A stretch of 64,000 nucleotides of DNA from Martelella radicis (GCF_014196625.1 NZ_JACIDZ010000001.1:62001-126000); one strand, 5' to 3'. Positions 27,938 to 38,110 are shown, numbered from the stretch's first letter. The notes: generated from the sequence alone by a model not told the origin. Translations and numbers: made by a program.

Positions 27938-27976
27938 CCGGCCCGGTATCGCCCAGAAAAAGCGATATTGGGCCGG
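27938..27976 (+). promoter_or_regulatory. Long stem-loop between yajC and secDF
   Basis: CCGGCCCGGTATCGC (27938-27952) pairs with GCGATATTGGGCCGG (27962-27976) over 15 positions, with two G-U pairs, around a CCAGAAAAA loop. It follows the yajC stop by 11 nt and has no U-run, so it may set relative expression of yajC and secDF by RNA processing or partial termination. Confidence 0.5.
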
Positions 27977-28094
27977 TAACGCGTCATGGCATGCCTAGCC
28001 GGGACTGCACTGTCCCGATCGGCTGGCAGAGAACAGAAAGGGCGATGCCGCTGGGCGTCGCCTGCTTCGTGAAAACCGACGAACCGAGACCTCC

Positions 28095-30665
28095 ATGCTG
28101 TATTTTTCCCGTTGGAAGACCCTATTCATCTGGCTCGTTGTGGCGCTTGGGGTGGTCATTGCCATTCCCAACGTTCTCAGCGACCAGCAACTGGCAAAGC
28201 TTCCGGGATGGATGCCAGACAGCAAGGTCACGCTGGGTCTCGACCTTCAGGGCGGTTCCTACATCATGCTGCAGGTCGATCGCAGCGATATCGTCACCGA
28301 CCGCATGAACACGCTGGTCGACGATGTCCGCGCCGATCTGCGCGAGGCGCAGGTGCGCTATACCGGTCTTTCCGGTTCTGGGCAGACGGCGCAGGTGCGC
28401 ATCACTGATCCGGACCAGTATGTGACTGCGGAAGAGGCGCTGCAGCCGCTCGCCGACTATGTCAATGCCGGTACGCTGAACGGCGGCACCTTCCAGGAAG
28501 TGACGATCGATGACGACGGCACTGGGCTGATCCGGCTCGCACTGACCGAGCAGGGGATCGATTATCGCATGCGCTCCGCCGTGCAGCAGTCGATCGAGGT
28601 CATCCGCCGCCGCGTCGACGAACTCGGCACCACCGAGCCGCTGATCCAGCGCCAGGGCGACGATCGCATCATCGTTCAGGTGCCCGGTCTCGATGATCCG
28701 CAGCGTCTGAAGGCGCTCCTGAACAAGACGGCGAAGCTGACCTTCCACATGGTTGACACATCGGTCAATCCGCAGGACGCGATCGAGGGCCGCCCGCCGG
28801 CAGGCGACGAAGTGCTCTACTCGATGGACGATCCGCCGGTTCCTTATGTGATCGAGAAGCGCGCTCTAATTTCCGGCGAGGACCTGGTTGACGCCAAGGC
28901 CGCCTTCGACCAGCGCACCAACGAGCCTGTCGTCAACTTCCGCTTCGATTCGCGCGGCGCTCAGCGTTTTGCCCAGGCCACACAGCAGAATGTCGGCCGT
29001 CCCTTCGCCATCGTGCTCGACGACCAGATCGTGTCCGCGCCGGTGATCAACGAGCCGATCCTCGGCGGTTCGGGGCAGATCTCGGGCAATTTCACCGTGC
29101 AGGGCGCCAATGACCTGGCCGTGCTGCTGCGCGCCGGCGCGCTGCCGGCAACGCTGACCGTTGTCGAGGAGCGCACTGTTGGCCCGAGCCTCGGCGCAGA
29201 TTCGATCCGCGCCGGCGTTCTCGCCTCCGTCATCGGTGCAGGCCTCGTCGTCGTCTTCATGGTCGCCTTCTACGGCATGTTCGGCGTGGTCGCGAACATC
29301 GCGCTGTTCTTCAACATCGTGATGCTGATTGCCCTGTTGAGCATTATCGGCGCGACGCTGACGCTTCCGGGCATTGCCGGCATCGTGCTGACGATCGGCA
29401 TGGCGGTCGATTCCAACGTGCTGATCTATGAACGCATCCGCGAGGAGCGGCGGCGCAACGGCCGCAGCGTGGTCCAGTCGGTCGATGCCGGTTTCCGCAA
29501 GGCCTTTGCCACCATCATCGACGCCAACCTGACGACGCTGATCGCCGCCGTGATCCTGTTCTTCCTCGGCTCCGGCCCGGTGCGCGGCTTCGCCGTGACG
29601 CTTGCCATCGGTATCCTGACCACGATCTTCAGCGCCTTCTACCTGACGCGTTTCATGATTTCCGAATGGGTCCGCCGCCGTCGCCCGAAGGAACTGCCGA
29701 AGGGCATCCGCACCGGCATGTTCGACGGGATCAATTTCTCGTTCATGAACTTCCGCAGGATCTCGTTTGCCGCATCGGCCATCCTGACGGTCGCCTCGGT
29801 CGTCGGTTTCGCCACCCACGGAATGAATCTCGGCATCGATTTTACCGGCGGTTCGGTCGTTCAGGTGGAATCGAAATCCGGCCCCGCCGATATCGGCCAG
29901 ATCCGTTCCGATCTGAACAATCTCAATATCGGCGCGGTGCAGGCTCAGGGCTTCGGTTCCGACAAGGACGTGCTGATCCGCGTTCCCGCGCAGGACGGCG
30001 GCGCGAATGCCGAACAGAGTGCGATTTCGAAAATCCGGACGTCGCTTGAGAGCAGCTATGATTTTGTCCGCGTCGAGGTTGTCGGTCCGGTCGTCTCCGG
30101 CGAGCTGTCGCGCTCGGCCACGATCGGCGTTCTGGCGTCGCTGATCGCGATCCTGATCTATATCTGGTTCCGCTTCGAATGGCAGTTCGCCGTCGGCGCG
30201 ATCATCGCGACCGCGCACGACGTGCTCCTGACCATCGGTATCTTCGTGCTGACGGGCGTCGAGTTCAATCTCACCAGTATTGCGGCGGTGCTGACGATCG
30301 TCGGCTATTCGCTGAACGATACGGTGGTGGTCTATGACCGCGTGCGCGAGAATCTCAGGCGATATCAGAAGATGCCGCTGCCGGAACTGCTCGACATCTC
30401 GATCAACCACACGCTGTCGCGCACCATCCTGACGGCGCTGACGACGATGCTGGCGCTTGCCGCGCTCTATCTCTTCGGCGGCGAGGTGATTCGATCCTTT
30501 ACCTTCGCGATGCTGTTCGGCGTGGCGATCGGCACCTATTCCTCGATCTATATCGCGGCGCCGATCCTGATCGCCTTCAGGCTCCGCCCCGATACCTTCC
30601 AGAAGAAGGACGAGGAGAAGAAGGATACGCCGCCGGAAGAACACGGAACGGTGACGGGGATCTGA
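28095..30665 (+). CDS. secDF: Fused protein-export protein SecD/SecF
   Basis: 856 residues joining SecD (about 1-520) and SecF (about 550-840) in one chain, as in many rhizobia. It is an RND-type, proton-driven factor that completes Sec-dependent translocation. SecD landmarks: VTLGLDLQGGSYIMLQVD, a large periplasmic domain, and the membrane segment with GMAVDSNVLIYERIREE. SecF landmarks: GMNLGIDFTGGSVVQVES and VGYSLNDTVVVYDRVRENLR. Twelve hydrophobic segments can be counted. The next gene starts 4 bp later. Confidence 0.95.
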   Translation: MLYFSRWKTLFIWLVVALGVVIAIPNVLSDQQLAKLPGWMPDSKVTLGLDLQGGSYIMLQVDRSDIVTDRMNTLVDDVRADLREAQVRYTGLSGSGQTAQVRITDPDQYVTAEEALQPLADYVNAGTLNGGTFQEVTIDDDGTGLIRLALTEQGIDYRMRSAVQQSIEVIRRRVDELGTTEPLIQRQGDDRIIVQVPGLDDPQRLKALLNKTAKLTFHMVDTSVNPQDAIEGRPPAGDEVLYSMDDPPVPYVIEKRALISGEDLVDAKAAFDQRTNEPVVNFRFDSRGAQRFAQATQQNVGRPFAIVLDDQIVSAPVINEPILGGSGQISGNFTVQGANDLAVLLRAGALPATLTVVEERTVGPSLGADSIRAGVLASVIGAGLVVVFMVAFYGMFGVVANIALFFNIVMLIALLSIIGATLTLPGIAGIVLTIGMAVDSNVLIYERIREERRRNGRSVVQSVDAGFRKAFATIIDANLTTLIAAVILFFLGSGPVRGFAVTLAIGILTTIFSAFYLTRFMISEWVRRRRPKELPKGIRTGMFDGINFSFMNFRRISFAASAILTVASVVGFATHGMNLGIDFTGGSVVQVESKSGPADIGQIRSDLNNLNIGAVQAQGFGSDKDVLIRVPAQDGGANAEQSAISKIRTSLESSYDFVRVEVVGPVVSGELSRSATIGVLASLIAILIYIWFRFEWQFAVGAIIATAHDVLLTIGIFVLTGVEFNLTSIAAVLTIVGYSLNDTVVVYDRVRENLRRYQKMPLPELLDISINHTLSRTILTALTTMLALAALYLFGGEVIRSFTFAMLFGVAIGTYSSIYIAAPILIAFRLRPDTFQKKDEEKKDTPPEEHGTVTGI

Positions 30666-30669
30666 TCTG

Positions 30670-31056
30670 ATGGCGCGTGGCATCGAGATCCGCGAGGCGC
30701 ATTTTCCCGGAAAGGCGCCGATCGACACCTATGGCAATGGCGGCTTCCGCTTTGCCGACATGTCGCATCGCGGCTCTCTCCTGTGCGTGCCGTCCGGCAT
30801 CCACGGCTGGGACGTGACCGCGCCGGAGGAGATGAGCATTGCCGCCTTCGAGCGGGTGCTGGACCAGGCCGACGAGATCGAGGTTCTGCTGGTCGGAACC
30901 GGTCTCGACATGGTGATCCTGCCGAAGCCGTTGCGCGAGGCATTGCGGGCGAAGAAGATCGTCGCCGATCCGATGAATACCGGGGCGGCGGTCCGGACCT
31001 ACAATATCCTGCTCGGAGAAGAGCGCGCGGTCGCCGCCGCGCTGATTGCCGTTTGA
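30670..31056 (+). CDS. Mth938-like domain protein (NDUFAF3 homologue)
   Basis: 128 residues, single Mth938/DUF498 domain: IDTYGNGGFRFADMSHRGSL, LLVGTGLDMVILPKPLREAL, DPMNTGAAVRTYNILLGEER. Mitochondrial NDUFAF3, a complex I assembly factor, belongs to this family. The gene begins 4 bp after secDF and is followed by the NDUFAF6-like gene, the order long noted in alphaproteobacteria. A complex I assembly role is inferred from homology and context; no activity is known from the sequence itself. Confidence 0.85.
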   Translation: MARGIEIREAHFPGKAPIDTYGNGGFRFADMSHRGSLLCVPSGIHGWDVTAPEEMSIAAFERVLDQADEIEVLLVGTGLDMVILPKPLREALRAKKIVADPMNTGAAVRTYNILLGEERAVAAALIAV

Positions 31057-31093
31057 CGCGAGGAACGGCCTCAACCGCACTGGAGCAAGGCGC

Positions 31094-31945
31094 GTGACCG
31101 ATCACGCCGAAACCGAAACACTTCTGCTTGCCGAACTGCGCGAGGCCGACCGCGACCGCTATCTGGCCGCGCTGCTTTCGCCCGCGGACAAGCGACAGGC
31201 CCTTGTCGCTCTTTATCTTTTCAATGCCGAGCTTGCCCGAGTGCGCGAGCGCGTCAGCGAGCCCCTGCCGGGCGAGGTCAGGCTGCAATACTGGCGCGAT
31301 CTGCTTGAGGGTGCCGACCACGGCTCGACGGCGGCCAACCCGACGGCCGCGGCGCTTCTGGAGGCGATCGAAACGCATCACCTGCCGCGCGACCCGCTCG
31401 TCCGCATGAGCGAGGCACGGATTTTCGATCTTTACGACGATCCGATGGGCGCGACGTCGGAATTCGAAGGCTATGCCGGCGAAACGGCGTCGGCGCTCAT
31501 TCAACTCGCAAGCCTCGTGCTTGATCCAAAGTCAGCCGCTGCAAGCGCCACGGCCGCCGGTCATGCCGGCGTGGCGCAGGCCGTGGCCGGTTCGATCCTG
31601 CTGCTGCCGCGCCACAGGGCCGCCGGCCAGGTTTTCGTGCCCACGGAGATCCTCGGCGCCACGGGGCTTGATCGGGAGAGCTTCCTGATTGCCAGCGATC
31701 GCGAGCGGGTCGGCAATGCGATCCGCGCCTTCGCCGCCTTTGGCCGGTCTCACCTGGAGAAGTTCCGGGCGGAGGGCCCGGTCGCAAAAACACTTGCGCC
31801 GGCCTATCTTCCTATGTCAGCCTTGGAGAACATTCTTGTAAAGGCCGAGGCTTTGGGGGAAAATGCATTGGAACATACGGTGCGGCCTTCGCAGTGGAAG
31901 CGGCAGCTTGCGATGATGCGCTCTTTGCTGTTTCGTAAGTTTTAA
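31094..31945 (+). CDS. Squalene/phytoene synthase-like protein (NDUFAF6 homologue)
   Basis: 283 residues from GTG 31094, which has GGAGCAAGG upstream; an ATG at 31046 would overlap the previous gene. It has the trans-isoprenyl synthase fold with ADKRQALVALYLFNAELARV and GEVRLQYWRDLLEG, but the paired DxxxD metal motifs of true squalene/phytoene synthases are not clearly preserved (FDLYDDPMG is the nearest). NDUFAF6 shows the same loss and acts in complex I assembly. No carotenoid or hopanoid genes are nearby, so the assembly-factor reading is preferred. Confidence 0.8.
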   Translation: MTDHAETETLLLAELREADRDRYLAALLSPADKRQALVALYLFNAELARVRERVSEPLPGEVRLQYWRDLLEGADHGSTAANPTAAALLEAIETHHLPRDPLVRMSEARIFDLYDDPMGATSEFEGYAGETASALIQLASLVLDPKSAAASATAAGHAGVAQAVAGSILLLPRHRAAGQVFVPTEILGATGLDRESFLIASDRERVGNAIRAFAAFGRSHLEKFRAEGPVAKTLAPAYLPMSALENILVKAEALGENALEHTVRPSQWKRQLAMMRSLLFRKF

Positions 31946-32073
31946 CAGGTATGTTGAAGCTCTAGCGCAGGCTTGCGGGCCGCTTCCGGCCGATCTTGTG
32001 GAATATTATCCCTCAGAAGCATTCCCGCGGGACATCGGGCCCCACGCGTCGCAACGGGAGAGGAAACTGGCGA

Positions 32074-32496
32074 ATGGAAACTTGGGTATGGCTTCTCGTC
32101 GCCGTGGTCGCCGCCATCATTGCCTACTATTTCTTCGGACGGTCGAAGGCGCAAAATTCTGATGGCGGATTTTCCGTCGAGGAAGCCAATGGCTGGGCGC
32201 ATCGGGAATTCAACCGCAGCTATCCCGATGAGCGGGTTACCGCCGTCATCGGCGATACGGAGCTTGAGACCTTCTTCCTGAGACTGGCCGATGGCAAGGT
32301 CGGCATGTATCGCTCGCGGCGCGGCAAGGGCCAGGCGATCATCGTCCGGCAGGCCGAATATCGCCTGCGCGCGCTTCCGGAGGCGAACGGCCTCCAGGTC
32401 GACTTCCCCGAAAGCGATTTCTTCAGCGGCAATTATCATTTCCTGACCGAGCAGGAAGCGGCGGACGTCTCGACCTGGATGTTGAACGCCCGCTGA
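32074..32496 (+). CDS. Membrane-anchored protein of unknown function
   Basis: 140 residues from ATG 32074, preceded by GAGAGGAAACTGG. One N-terminal membrane helix (METWVWLLVAVVAAIIAYYF) is followed by a soluble domain of about 110 residues (VTAVIGDTELETFFLRLADG, IIVRQAEYRLRALPEANGLQ). I do not recognise the family. It is convergent with trmFO, 21 bp away. Typical codon use suggests a resident chromosomal gene. Confidence 0.65.
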   Translation: METWVWLLVAVVAAIIAYYFFGRSKAQNSDGGFSVEEANGWAHREFNRSYPDERVTAVIGDTELETFFLRLADGKVGMYRSRRGKGQAIIVRQAEYRLRALPEANGLQVDFPESDFFSGNYHFLTEQEAADVSTWMLNAR

Positions 32497-32517
32497 GCTT
32501 TGCCGTTCAAGCCTGCG

Positions 32518-33930
32518 TCAGGCGTCCAGCCAGGCCTTGCAGGCATCCAGCGCCCGTTTGGCGACGAGCTGCTTTTTCACCGATGACTTCGCCTTGCCGC
32601 GCGGACGTTTGCCCGTCTCCGGATCGATCAGCGCGCCGGGCTCCAGCTCTGGAAACAGGCCGAAATTGACGTTCATCGGCTGGAAGGAGCGTTTTCCGCC
32701 TTCCTCCTCATGCGAGATATGGCCGCCGGTGACATGGCCGAGAAGCGAGCCGAGCGCGGTTTCCGGCGGCGGTGCGACCGGCGCTTCCCCGAGGCGTTCG
32801 GCGGCGGCGAACCGCCCGGCCAGAAGCCCGATGCTGGCGCTTTCCACATAACCCTCGCAGCCGGTGATCTGGCCGGCAAAGCGGAGGCCCGGACGGCCCT
32901 TCAGCGCCAGCGTTCCGTCGAGCAGCGTCGGCGAGTTCAGATAGGTGTTGCGATGCAGGCCGCCGAGGCGGGCGAATTCGGCCTCCTGAAGACCCGGAAT
33001 CATCTTCAGCACGTCCTTTTGCGCGCCGTAGCGCAGCTTGGTCTGGAAACCGACCATGTTGTAGAGCGTGCCGAGCGCGTTGTCCTGGCGCAGCTGTACG
33101 ACCGCGTAGGGCTTTTCGTCCGGCTTGTGGGCATTGGTGAGCCCCATCGGCTTCATCGGCCCGTGGCGCAGCGTCTCGCGGCCGCGTTCGGCCATGATCT
33201 CGATCGGTAGGCAGCCGTCGAAATAGGGCGTGCCCTCCCATTCCTTGAAGTCGGTCTTGTCGCCGGCGATCAGCGCGTCGATGAAGGCGTTGTATTCCGC
33301 CTCGTTCATCGGGCAGTTGATATAGTCCTTGCCCGTGCCGCCGGGTCCGACCTTGTCGTAGCGCGACTGGTACCAGCAGATATCCATGTCCACCGTGTCG
33401 CGATAGACGATGGGCGCGATGGCGTCAAAGAAGGCGAGCGCTTCCTTGCCCGTCCTGGCGCTGATGGCCTCGGCGAGGGCAGGGGCCGTCAGCGGGCCTG
33501 TGGCGATGATCGCCTGGTCCCAGTCTTCCGGCGGCAGCGCGGTGATTTCCTCGCGCACGATCGTAATCAGCGGGTGGGCGGCGAGCTTTTCGGTGACGGC
33601 ATTTGAAAAACCGTCCCGGTCGACCGCCAGCGCGCCGCCGGCCGGCACCTGATGGGCATCGGCGCAGGCCATGATCAGCGAGTTCGCCAGGCGCATTTCG
33701 GCGTGGATGACGCCGACGGCATTGCTGGTCGCATCATCGGAGCGGAAGGAGTTGGAGCAGACGAGTTCGGCAAGGCCGTCGGTCTTGTGGGCCGCCGTCT
33801 CGCGCACGCCGCGCATCTCGTGCAGGATCACCGGGATGCCGCGGCTGGCGATCTGCCACGCCGCTTCCGAACCGGCGAGGCCGCCGCCGATGACGTGGAT
33901 GGGGCTCAGTGATGTGCTGGTGTCGGGCAT
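32518..33930 (-). CDS. trmFO: Methylenetetrahydrofolate-tRNA (uracil-5-)-methyltransferase TrmFO
   Basis: A folate- and FAD-dependent enzyme making m5U54 in the tRNA T-loop, 470 residues. The N-terminal FAD-binding motif is [18 protein letters not shown]. The characteristic [56 protein letters not shown] and [20 protein letters not shown] segments are present. The start ATG at 33930 gives the usual N-terminus. Confidence 0.95.
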   Translation of the reverse strand: MPDTSTSLSPIHVIGGGLAGSEAAWQIASRGIPVILHEMRGVRETAAHKTDGLAELVCSNSFRSDDATSNAVGVIHAEMRLANSLIMACADAHQVPAGGALAVDRDGFSNAVTEKLAAHPLITIVREEITALPPEDWDQAIIATGPLTAPALAEAISARTGKEALAFFDAIAPIVYRDTVDMDICWYQSRYDKVGPGGTGKDYINCPMNEAEYNAFIDALIAGDKTDFKEWEGTPYFDGCLPIEIMAERGRETLRHGPMKPMGLTNAHKPDEKPYAVVQLRQDNALGTLYNMVGFQTKLRYGAQKDVLKMIPGLQEAEFARLGGLHRNTYLNSPTLLDGTLALKGRPGLRFAGQITGCEGYVESASIGLLAGRFAAAERLGEAPVAPPPETALGSLLGHVTGGHISHEEEGGKRSFQPMNVNFGLFPELEPGALIDPETGKRPRGKAKSSVKKQLVAKRALDACKAWLDA

Positions 33931-34370
33931 GATTGTTCAAACCGGAAGGTTGGCCGGCTCTTTGACGCCGGCATGTTTCAGTTTATTCTGCGCGCCGGAG
34001 CGACCGGCGAAACCGGCCCTGCACATGCCAGATCGGCAACGTCGCGTCGAGTACCGAATGACGATTTGCGCCGCAAACAAAATTCTCGGAATTTTCTTTG
34101 GTCGCCAAAAGTCTGTCACGGTTGACGTTATATGATCGCTGCATCAAAGTTTGCAATCGTCAAGTCGTTGAAAGCGCTGGAACAACTGCTATGTCGTTAT
34201 GGGCGAGGCGCGACCGGCGCTTCGCCAGCGATGCAAAATCCCTCGGTTCGAGAGCCGGAAAATCTCTGCCGCCGCGCTTCGGTTGATTTAGGTCATGTGA
34301 TCTCAAACCGGTCTGAGGGATATAGCAAATCGATTTAAACGCCAATTTGATTTCGAAAAGGGGAATCGAC
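33931..34370. other. Divergent intergenic region between trmFO and xfp
   Basis: 440 bp without a convincing gene; it holds the trmFO promoter and, in its last 90 bp, the candidate anaerobically controlled xfp promoter. The middle is plain sequence of slightly lower GC with no repeat that I can see. Confidence 0.4.
34283..34326 (+). promoter_or_regulatory. Candidate FNR/FixK anaerobox and -10 of the xfp promoter
   Basis: TTGATTTAGGTCAT (34283-34296) matches the anaerobox TTGAT-N3-GATCAA at 9 of 11 fixed positions. A TATAGC -10 element lies at 34321-34326, giving a start near 34332, so the box centre (34289.5) is about 42 bp upstream. That is the spacing of class II FNR-activated promoters. 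The leader would be about 40 nt with AAAAGGGG before the ATG. Confidence 0.5.
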
Positions 34371-36770
34371 ATGGAACAGATCACGCCTGATGGAGCCCAG
34401 AATATTCTGGCGCCCGAAGAACTGGATCTGATGAATAGATACTGGCAGGCGGCCAATTACCTGTCGGTTGGTCAGATCTATCTGATGAACAACCCCCTGC
34501 TGAAGGAGCCGCTCGCCGAAGAAGACGTCAAGCCGCGCCTGCTCGGCCACTGGGGTACGACGCCAGGCCTGAACTTCATCTATGTTCACCTGAACCGTAT
34601 CATCAAGAAATACGACGCCAGCACGATCTATATCTGCGGCCCCGGCCACGGCGGTCCCGGCCTGGTGGCCAATGCCTATCTCGACGGCACCTATACCGAA
34701 GTCTATCCGGAAATCACGGAAGACACGGAAGGCATGCAGAAGCTGTTCAAGCAGTTCTCGTTCCCCGGAGGCATTCCGAGCCACGTTGCTCCCGAAACGC
34801 CCGGATCGATCCATGAAGGCGGCGAACTTGGCTACGCCCTGGTCCACGCATTCGGCGCGGCCTACGACAACCCCGACCTGATCGTTGCCTGCGTCGTCGG
34901 CGACGGCGAAGCCGAAACCGGCCCGCTTGCCGCGTCGTGGCACTCGAACAAGTTCCTGAACCCGATCAATGACGGCGCCGTTCTGCCGATCCTGCACCTC
35001 AACGGCTACAAGATCGCCAACCCGACCCTGATGGCTCGCATGAGCAAGAAGGACCTGACGGACCTGTTCCAGGGTTATGGCTACGAGCCCTTCTACGTTG
35101 AAGGCGACGATCCGGAATACATGCATCAGCGCATGGCCGAGGTCATGGAAGAGTGCTACGCCCGCATTCGCGAGATCCAGGAAGAAGCCCGCGCCGAAGG
35201 CACGGTCTACGAAATGCCGCGCTGGCCGATGATCATCCTCCGCAGCCCCAAGGGCTGGACCGGCCCGAAATTCGTCGACAACAAGAAGGTCGAGGATTTC
35301 TGGCGTTCGCACCAGGTTCCGATTTCGGCTGCCCGTGAAGATGCCGACCACCGCAGCCAGCTGGAAGACTGGCTGAAGAGCTACGGCCCGGAAAAGCTGT
35401 TTGACGAAAACGGCAAGATCCTGCCCGAGTTGAAGGCACTGGCGCCGGAAGGCGACCTGCGCATGAGCGCCAACCCGCACACCAATGGCGGCGTTCTTCG
35501 CAAGGAACTGAAGATGCCCGACTTCCGCGAACTCGCGGTTGACGTGAGCCAGCCGGGCGCGGTGATGACCTCGGCCACAAAGCGCCTCGGCATGCTGCTG
35601 CGCGAAGTGATGAAGCTCAACGCCGAAGAGCGCAACTTCCGCCTGATGGGCCCCGACGAAACCGCGTCGAACCGCCTGCAGGACGTCTTCGAAGTCACCG
35701 ATCGCGTCTGGATGGCCGATATCCTCGACTATGACGAAGGCGTCGCCCGCGATGGCCGTGTCATGGAAGTCCTCAGCGAACATCTGTGCCAGGGGTGGCT
35801 GGAAGGCTACCTGCTGACGGGCCGCCACGGTCTGTTCTCGTGCTACGAAGCCTTCATCCACATCATCGACTCGATGTTCAACCAGCATGCGAAGTGGCTG
35901 AAGACCACTCAGCATATGGCTTGGCGCAAGCCGATCTCGTCGCTGAACTACCTTCTGACCTCGCATGTGTGGCGTCAGGACCACAACGGCTTCAGCCACC
36001 AGGATCCGGGCTTCATCGACCACGTCGTCAACAAGAAGGCCGACGTCGTCCGCACCTATTTCCCGCCGGATGCCAACACGCTTCTGGTTGTCGGTGACCA
36101 CATCCTGCGCACCTACAACCGCGTCAACGTGATCGTTGCCGGCAAGCAGCCGCAGCCGCAATGGCTGTCGATTGAGGAAGCAATCGTTCATTGCGACACC
36201 GGTCTCGGCGAATGGAAGTGGGCAAGCAATGTGCCGGAAGGCGAAGAGCCCGATGTCGTCATGGCTGCGGCCGGCGACGTCCCGACGCTGGAAATGATGG
36301 CCGCCGTCGACATTCTCCGTCAGAAGCTGCCGGAAATGAAGGTCAAGGTTGTCAACGTTGTCGACCTGATGGCCCTGCAGCCTAAGGAAGAGCACCCGCA
36401 CGGCATCCGCGACGCGGACTTCGATGCGCTCTTCACCGAGAACAAGCCGGTCATCTTCGCCTATCACGGCTATCCCTGGCTCATTCACCGCCTGGCCTAT
36501 CGCCGCCACAACCACAACAACATCCACGTTCGTGGTTATGTTGAAGAGGGAACGACGACGACGCCGTTCGACATGGTTGTCCAGAACCGCCTCGACCGCT
36601 ACCATCTCGCCATGGATGCGATCGAACGTGCAGGCGGATTTGGCGAAAGAGGTGCGGCCGCATTGAACTATCTCAAGGAAATGCGCGCCAAACACCACGA
36701 TTATGTCCGCGAGCATGGTCAAGACATGCCGGAGATTCTCGATTGGAAATGGCCTTATCCCAAGGGCTGA
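34371..36770 (+). CDS. xfp: Xylulose-5-phosphate/fructose-6-phosphate phosphoketolase
   Basis: A thiamine-diphosphate enzyme that splits xylulose-5-P or fructose-6-P with phosphate to acetyl-phosphate plus a triose- or tetrose-phosphate; 799 residues, the normal length. Motifs: [59 protein letters not shown], ThDP-binding [20 protein letters not shown], and [18 protein letters not shown] 34371 has AAAAGGGGAATC upstream; a start at 34347 has none. Codon use is strongly biased, indicating high expression. Acetate kinase follows, so the pair makes acetate and ATP from pentose or hexose phosphate. Confidence 0.95.
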   Translation: MEQITPDGAQNILAPEELDLMNRYWQAANYLSVGQIYLMNNPLLKEPLAEEDVKPRLLGHWGTTPGLNFIYVHLNRIIKKYDASTIYICGPGHGGPGLVANAYLDGTYTEVYPEITEDTEGMQKLFKQFSFPGGIPSHVAPETPGSIHEGGELGYALVHAFGAAYDNPDLIVACVVGDGEAETGPLAASWHSNKFLNPINDGAVLPILHLNGYKIANPTLMARMSKKDLTDLFQGYGYEPFYVEGDDPEYMHQRMAEVMEECYARIREIQEEARAEGTVYEMPRWPMIILRSPKGWTGPKFVDNKKVEDFWRSHQVPISAAREDADHRSQLEDWLKSYGPEKLFDENGKILPELKALAPEGDLRMSANPHTNGGVLRKELKMPDFRELAVDVSQPGAVMTSATKRLGMLLREVMKLNAEERNFRLMGPDETASNRLQDVFEVTDRVWMADILDYDEGVARDGRVMEVLSEHLCQGWLEGYLLTGRHGLFSCYEAFIHIIDSMFNQHAKWLKTTQHMAWRKPISSLNYLLTSHVWRQDHNGFSHQDPGFIDHVVNKKADVVRTYFPPDANTLLVVGDHILRTYNRVNVIVAGKQPQPQWLSIEEAIVHCDTGLGEWKWASNVPEGEEPDVVMAAAGDVPTLEMMAAVDILRQKLPEMKVKVVNVVDLMALQPKEEHPHGIRDADFDALFTENKPVIFAYHGYPWLIHRLAYRRHNHNNIHVRGYVEEGTTTTPFDMVVQNRLDRYHLAMDAIERAGGFGERGAAALNYLKEMRAKHHDYVREHGQDMPEILDWKWPYPKG

Positions 36771-36789
36771 TCCAATTTTCTGAAGCCTC

Positions 36790-36818
36790 GCGCACCGCCT
36801 TCTCCCAGGGCGGTGCGC
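36790..36818 (+). other. Intercistronic hairpin between xfp and ackA
   Basis: A perfect 10-bp stem GCGCACCGCC/GGCGGTGCGC (36790-36799, 36809-36818) with a 9-nt loop and no U-run. It probably stabilises the xfp message or attenuates ackA rather than ending transcription. Confidence 0.55.
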
Positions 36819-36840
36819 ATACCATTTCTGGATAGCGATT

Positions 36841-38052
36841 ATGAATGGCACAGTACTGGCATTGAATGCCGGATCATCCAGCCTCAAATTCCGTCTTTAC
36901 GAAGTCGAGGGTGATCATTTTTCTCTTGTTCTGCGCGGTCAGTTCGACGGCGTGAATGAAAACCCCCGCCTCGTGGTCAAGGAGGCCGGCGGCAAGGAAA
37001 TCTGCAATATGGATCTCGAGATCGGGGAACATATGCAGGAAGACATGCTTGAGCGCATCTTCGGCGTCATCAAGCCCTACACCGCGAACAGCCCGCTGCA
37101 GGCCGTCGGCCACAGGGTTCTGCACGGCGGTGGCCGATTCGCCGATCCGGTGCTGCTGGATGACGAGATCGTTTCCTATCTCGAAACGCTAATCCCGATG
37201 GGCCCGCTGCACCAGCCGGCCAACCTCGCCTCGATCAAGCTTTTCCGTCGCATCCGTCCTGACCTCCCGCAGGTCGCGTGCTTCGACACCGCCTTCCACG
37301 TCAATATCGACGAGCGCGCCGCGCGTTACCCGATTCCGTTGGAATATGAGGCCAAGGGGTACCGCCGCTTCGGTTTTCACGGTCTGTCCTATACCTATAT
37401 CGCCGACCGCCTGCGCGATATCTCGGAATATCTGGTCAAGAAGCGTACCGTCGTTGCCCATCTCGGCAGCGGGTCGTCCATGTGCGCCATGCGCAACGGC
37501 AAGGCCATCGATACCACGATGGGCCTGACGCCGCTCGGCGGCCTGATGATGGGCACGCGCTCCGGGACGGTCGATCCGGGTCTGGTTCTGACTCTGATGG
37601 AAGCAGAAAACCTGTCGCCGGCCGAAATCAAGAACATGCTCTACTACAAGTCCGGTCTGCTCGGCGTCTCCGGCATCTCCGGCGACCTGCGCGTGCTGAT
37701 GGAGAGCGACAATCCGAACGCCAAGAAGGCGATCGATCTCTTCGTCTTCCGCGCCTGCCGCGAACTGTCGATCATGGTTGCCACTATGGAAGGCATGGAA
37801 TCGCTGGTCTTCAGCGCCGGCATCGGCGAGAACTCGCCGGTCATCCGCAAGATGATCTGCGACCGCCTCGGCTGGCTCGGTGTCCAGCTTGACGATGATG
37901 CCAACAATGCCAGCGCAGAAATCATTTCCTGCCCGGAAAGCCGCGTGGAAGTGCGCGTCATCCCGACGGACGAGGAAATCGTGCTGGCCAAGCAGACCGC
38001 CCGCGTCGTCGGCGAAGCCGCCAAGGCCGGCAAGGTGCCCGCCTTCGCTTGA
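36841..38052 (+). CDS. ackA: Acetate kinase
   Basis: 403 residues of the ASKHA fold converting acetyl-phosphate and ADP to acetate and ATP. Phosphate-1 motif LALNAGSSSLKFRLY (NAGSSS at 9-14), GHRVLHGGGRF with the substrate-binding arginine, and CFDTAFHVNIDERAARYPIP carrying the catalytic Asp region. HGLSYTYIADRL, VVAHLGSGSSMCAMRNGKAI and FSAGIGENSPVIR complete the site. It lies 70 bp after xfp and takes its product acetyl-phosphate; a terminator follows. Confidence 0.95.
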   Translation: MNGTVLALNAGSSSLKFRLYEVEGDHFSLVLRGQFDGVNENPRLVVKEAGGKEICNMDLEIGEHMQEDMLERIFGVIKPYTANSPLQAVGHRVLHGGGRFADPVLLDDEIVSYLETLIPMGPLHQPANLASIKLFRRIRPDLPQVACFDTAFHVNIDERAARYPIPLEYEAKGYRRFGFHGLSYTYIADRLRDISEYLVKKRTVVAHLGSGSSMCAMRNGKAIDTTMGLTPLGGLMMGTRSGTVDPGLVLTLMEAENLSPAEIKNMLYYKSGLLGVSGISGDLRVLMESDNPNAKKAIDLFVFRACRELSIMVATMEGMESLVFSAGIGENSPVIRKMICDRLGWLGVQLDDDANNASAEIISCPESRVEVRVIPTDEEIVLAKQTARVVGEAAKAGKVPAFA

Positions 38053-38078
38053 GCGATGTGAGCATTGGTTTTGAGATG

Positions 38079-38110
38079 AAATGCCCGTGCCGGAAGCGCG
38101 GGCATTTTCA
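38079..38110. terminator. Terminator shared by ackA and the convergent permease gene
   Basis: AAATGCCCG (38079-38087) pairs with CGGGCATTT (38099-38107), with A-rich and T-rich flanks on either side, so it can work in both directions between ackA and the minus-strand permease gene. Confidence 0.75.

Noticed and set aside
28866-30728. 620-residue minus-strand frame antisense to secDF
   Set aside because: Low-complexity Asp/Arg/Gly-rich translation, a shadow of secDF.
31094-31945. Carotenoid or hopanoid synthase
   Set aside because: The metal-binding motifs are not clearly conserved and no terpenoid genes accompany it; the NDUFAF6-like context explains it better.
34335-36887. 850-residue minus-strand frame antisense to xfp
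   Set aside because: Long only because of biased codons in xfp; the coding strand is unambiguous from phosphoketolase motifs.
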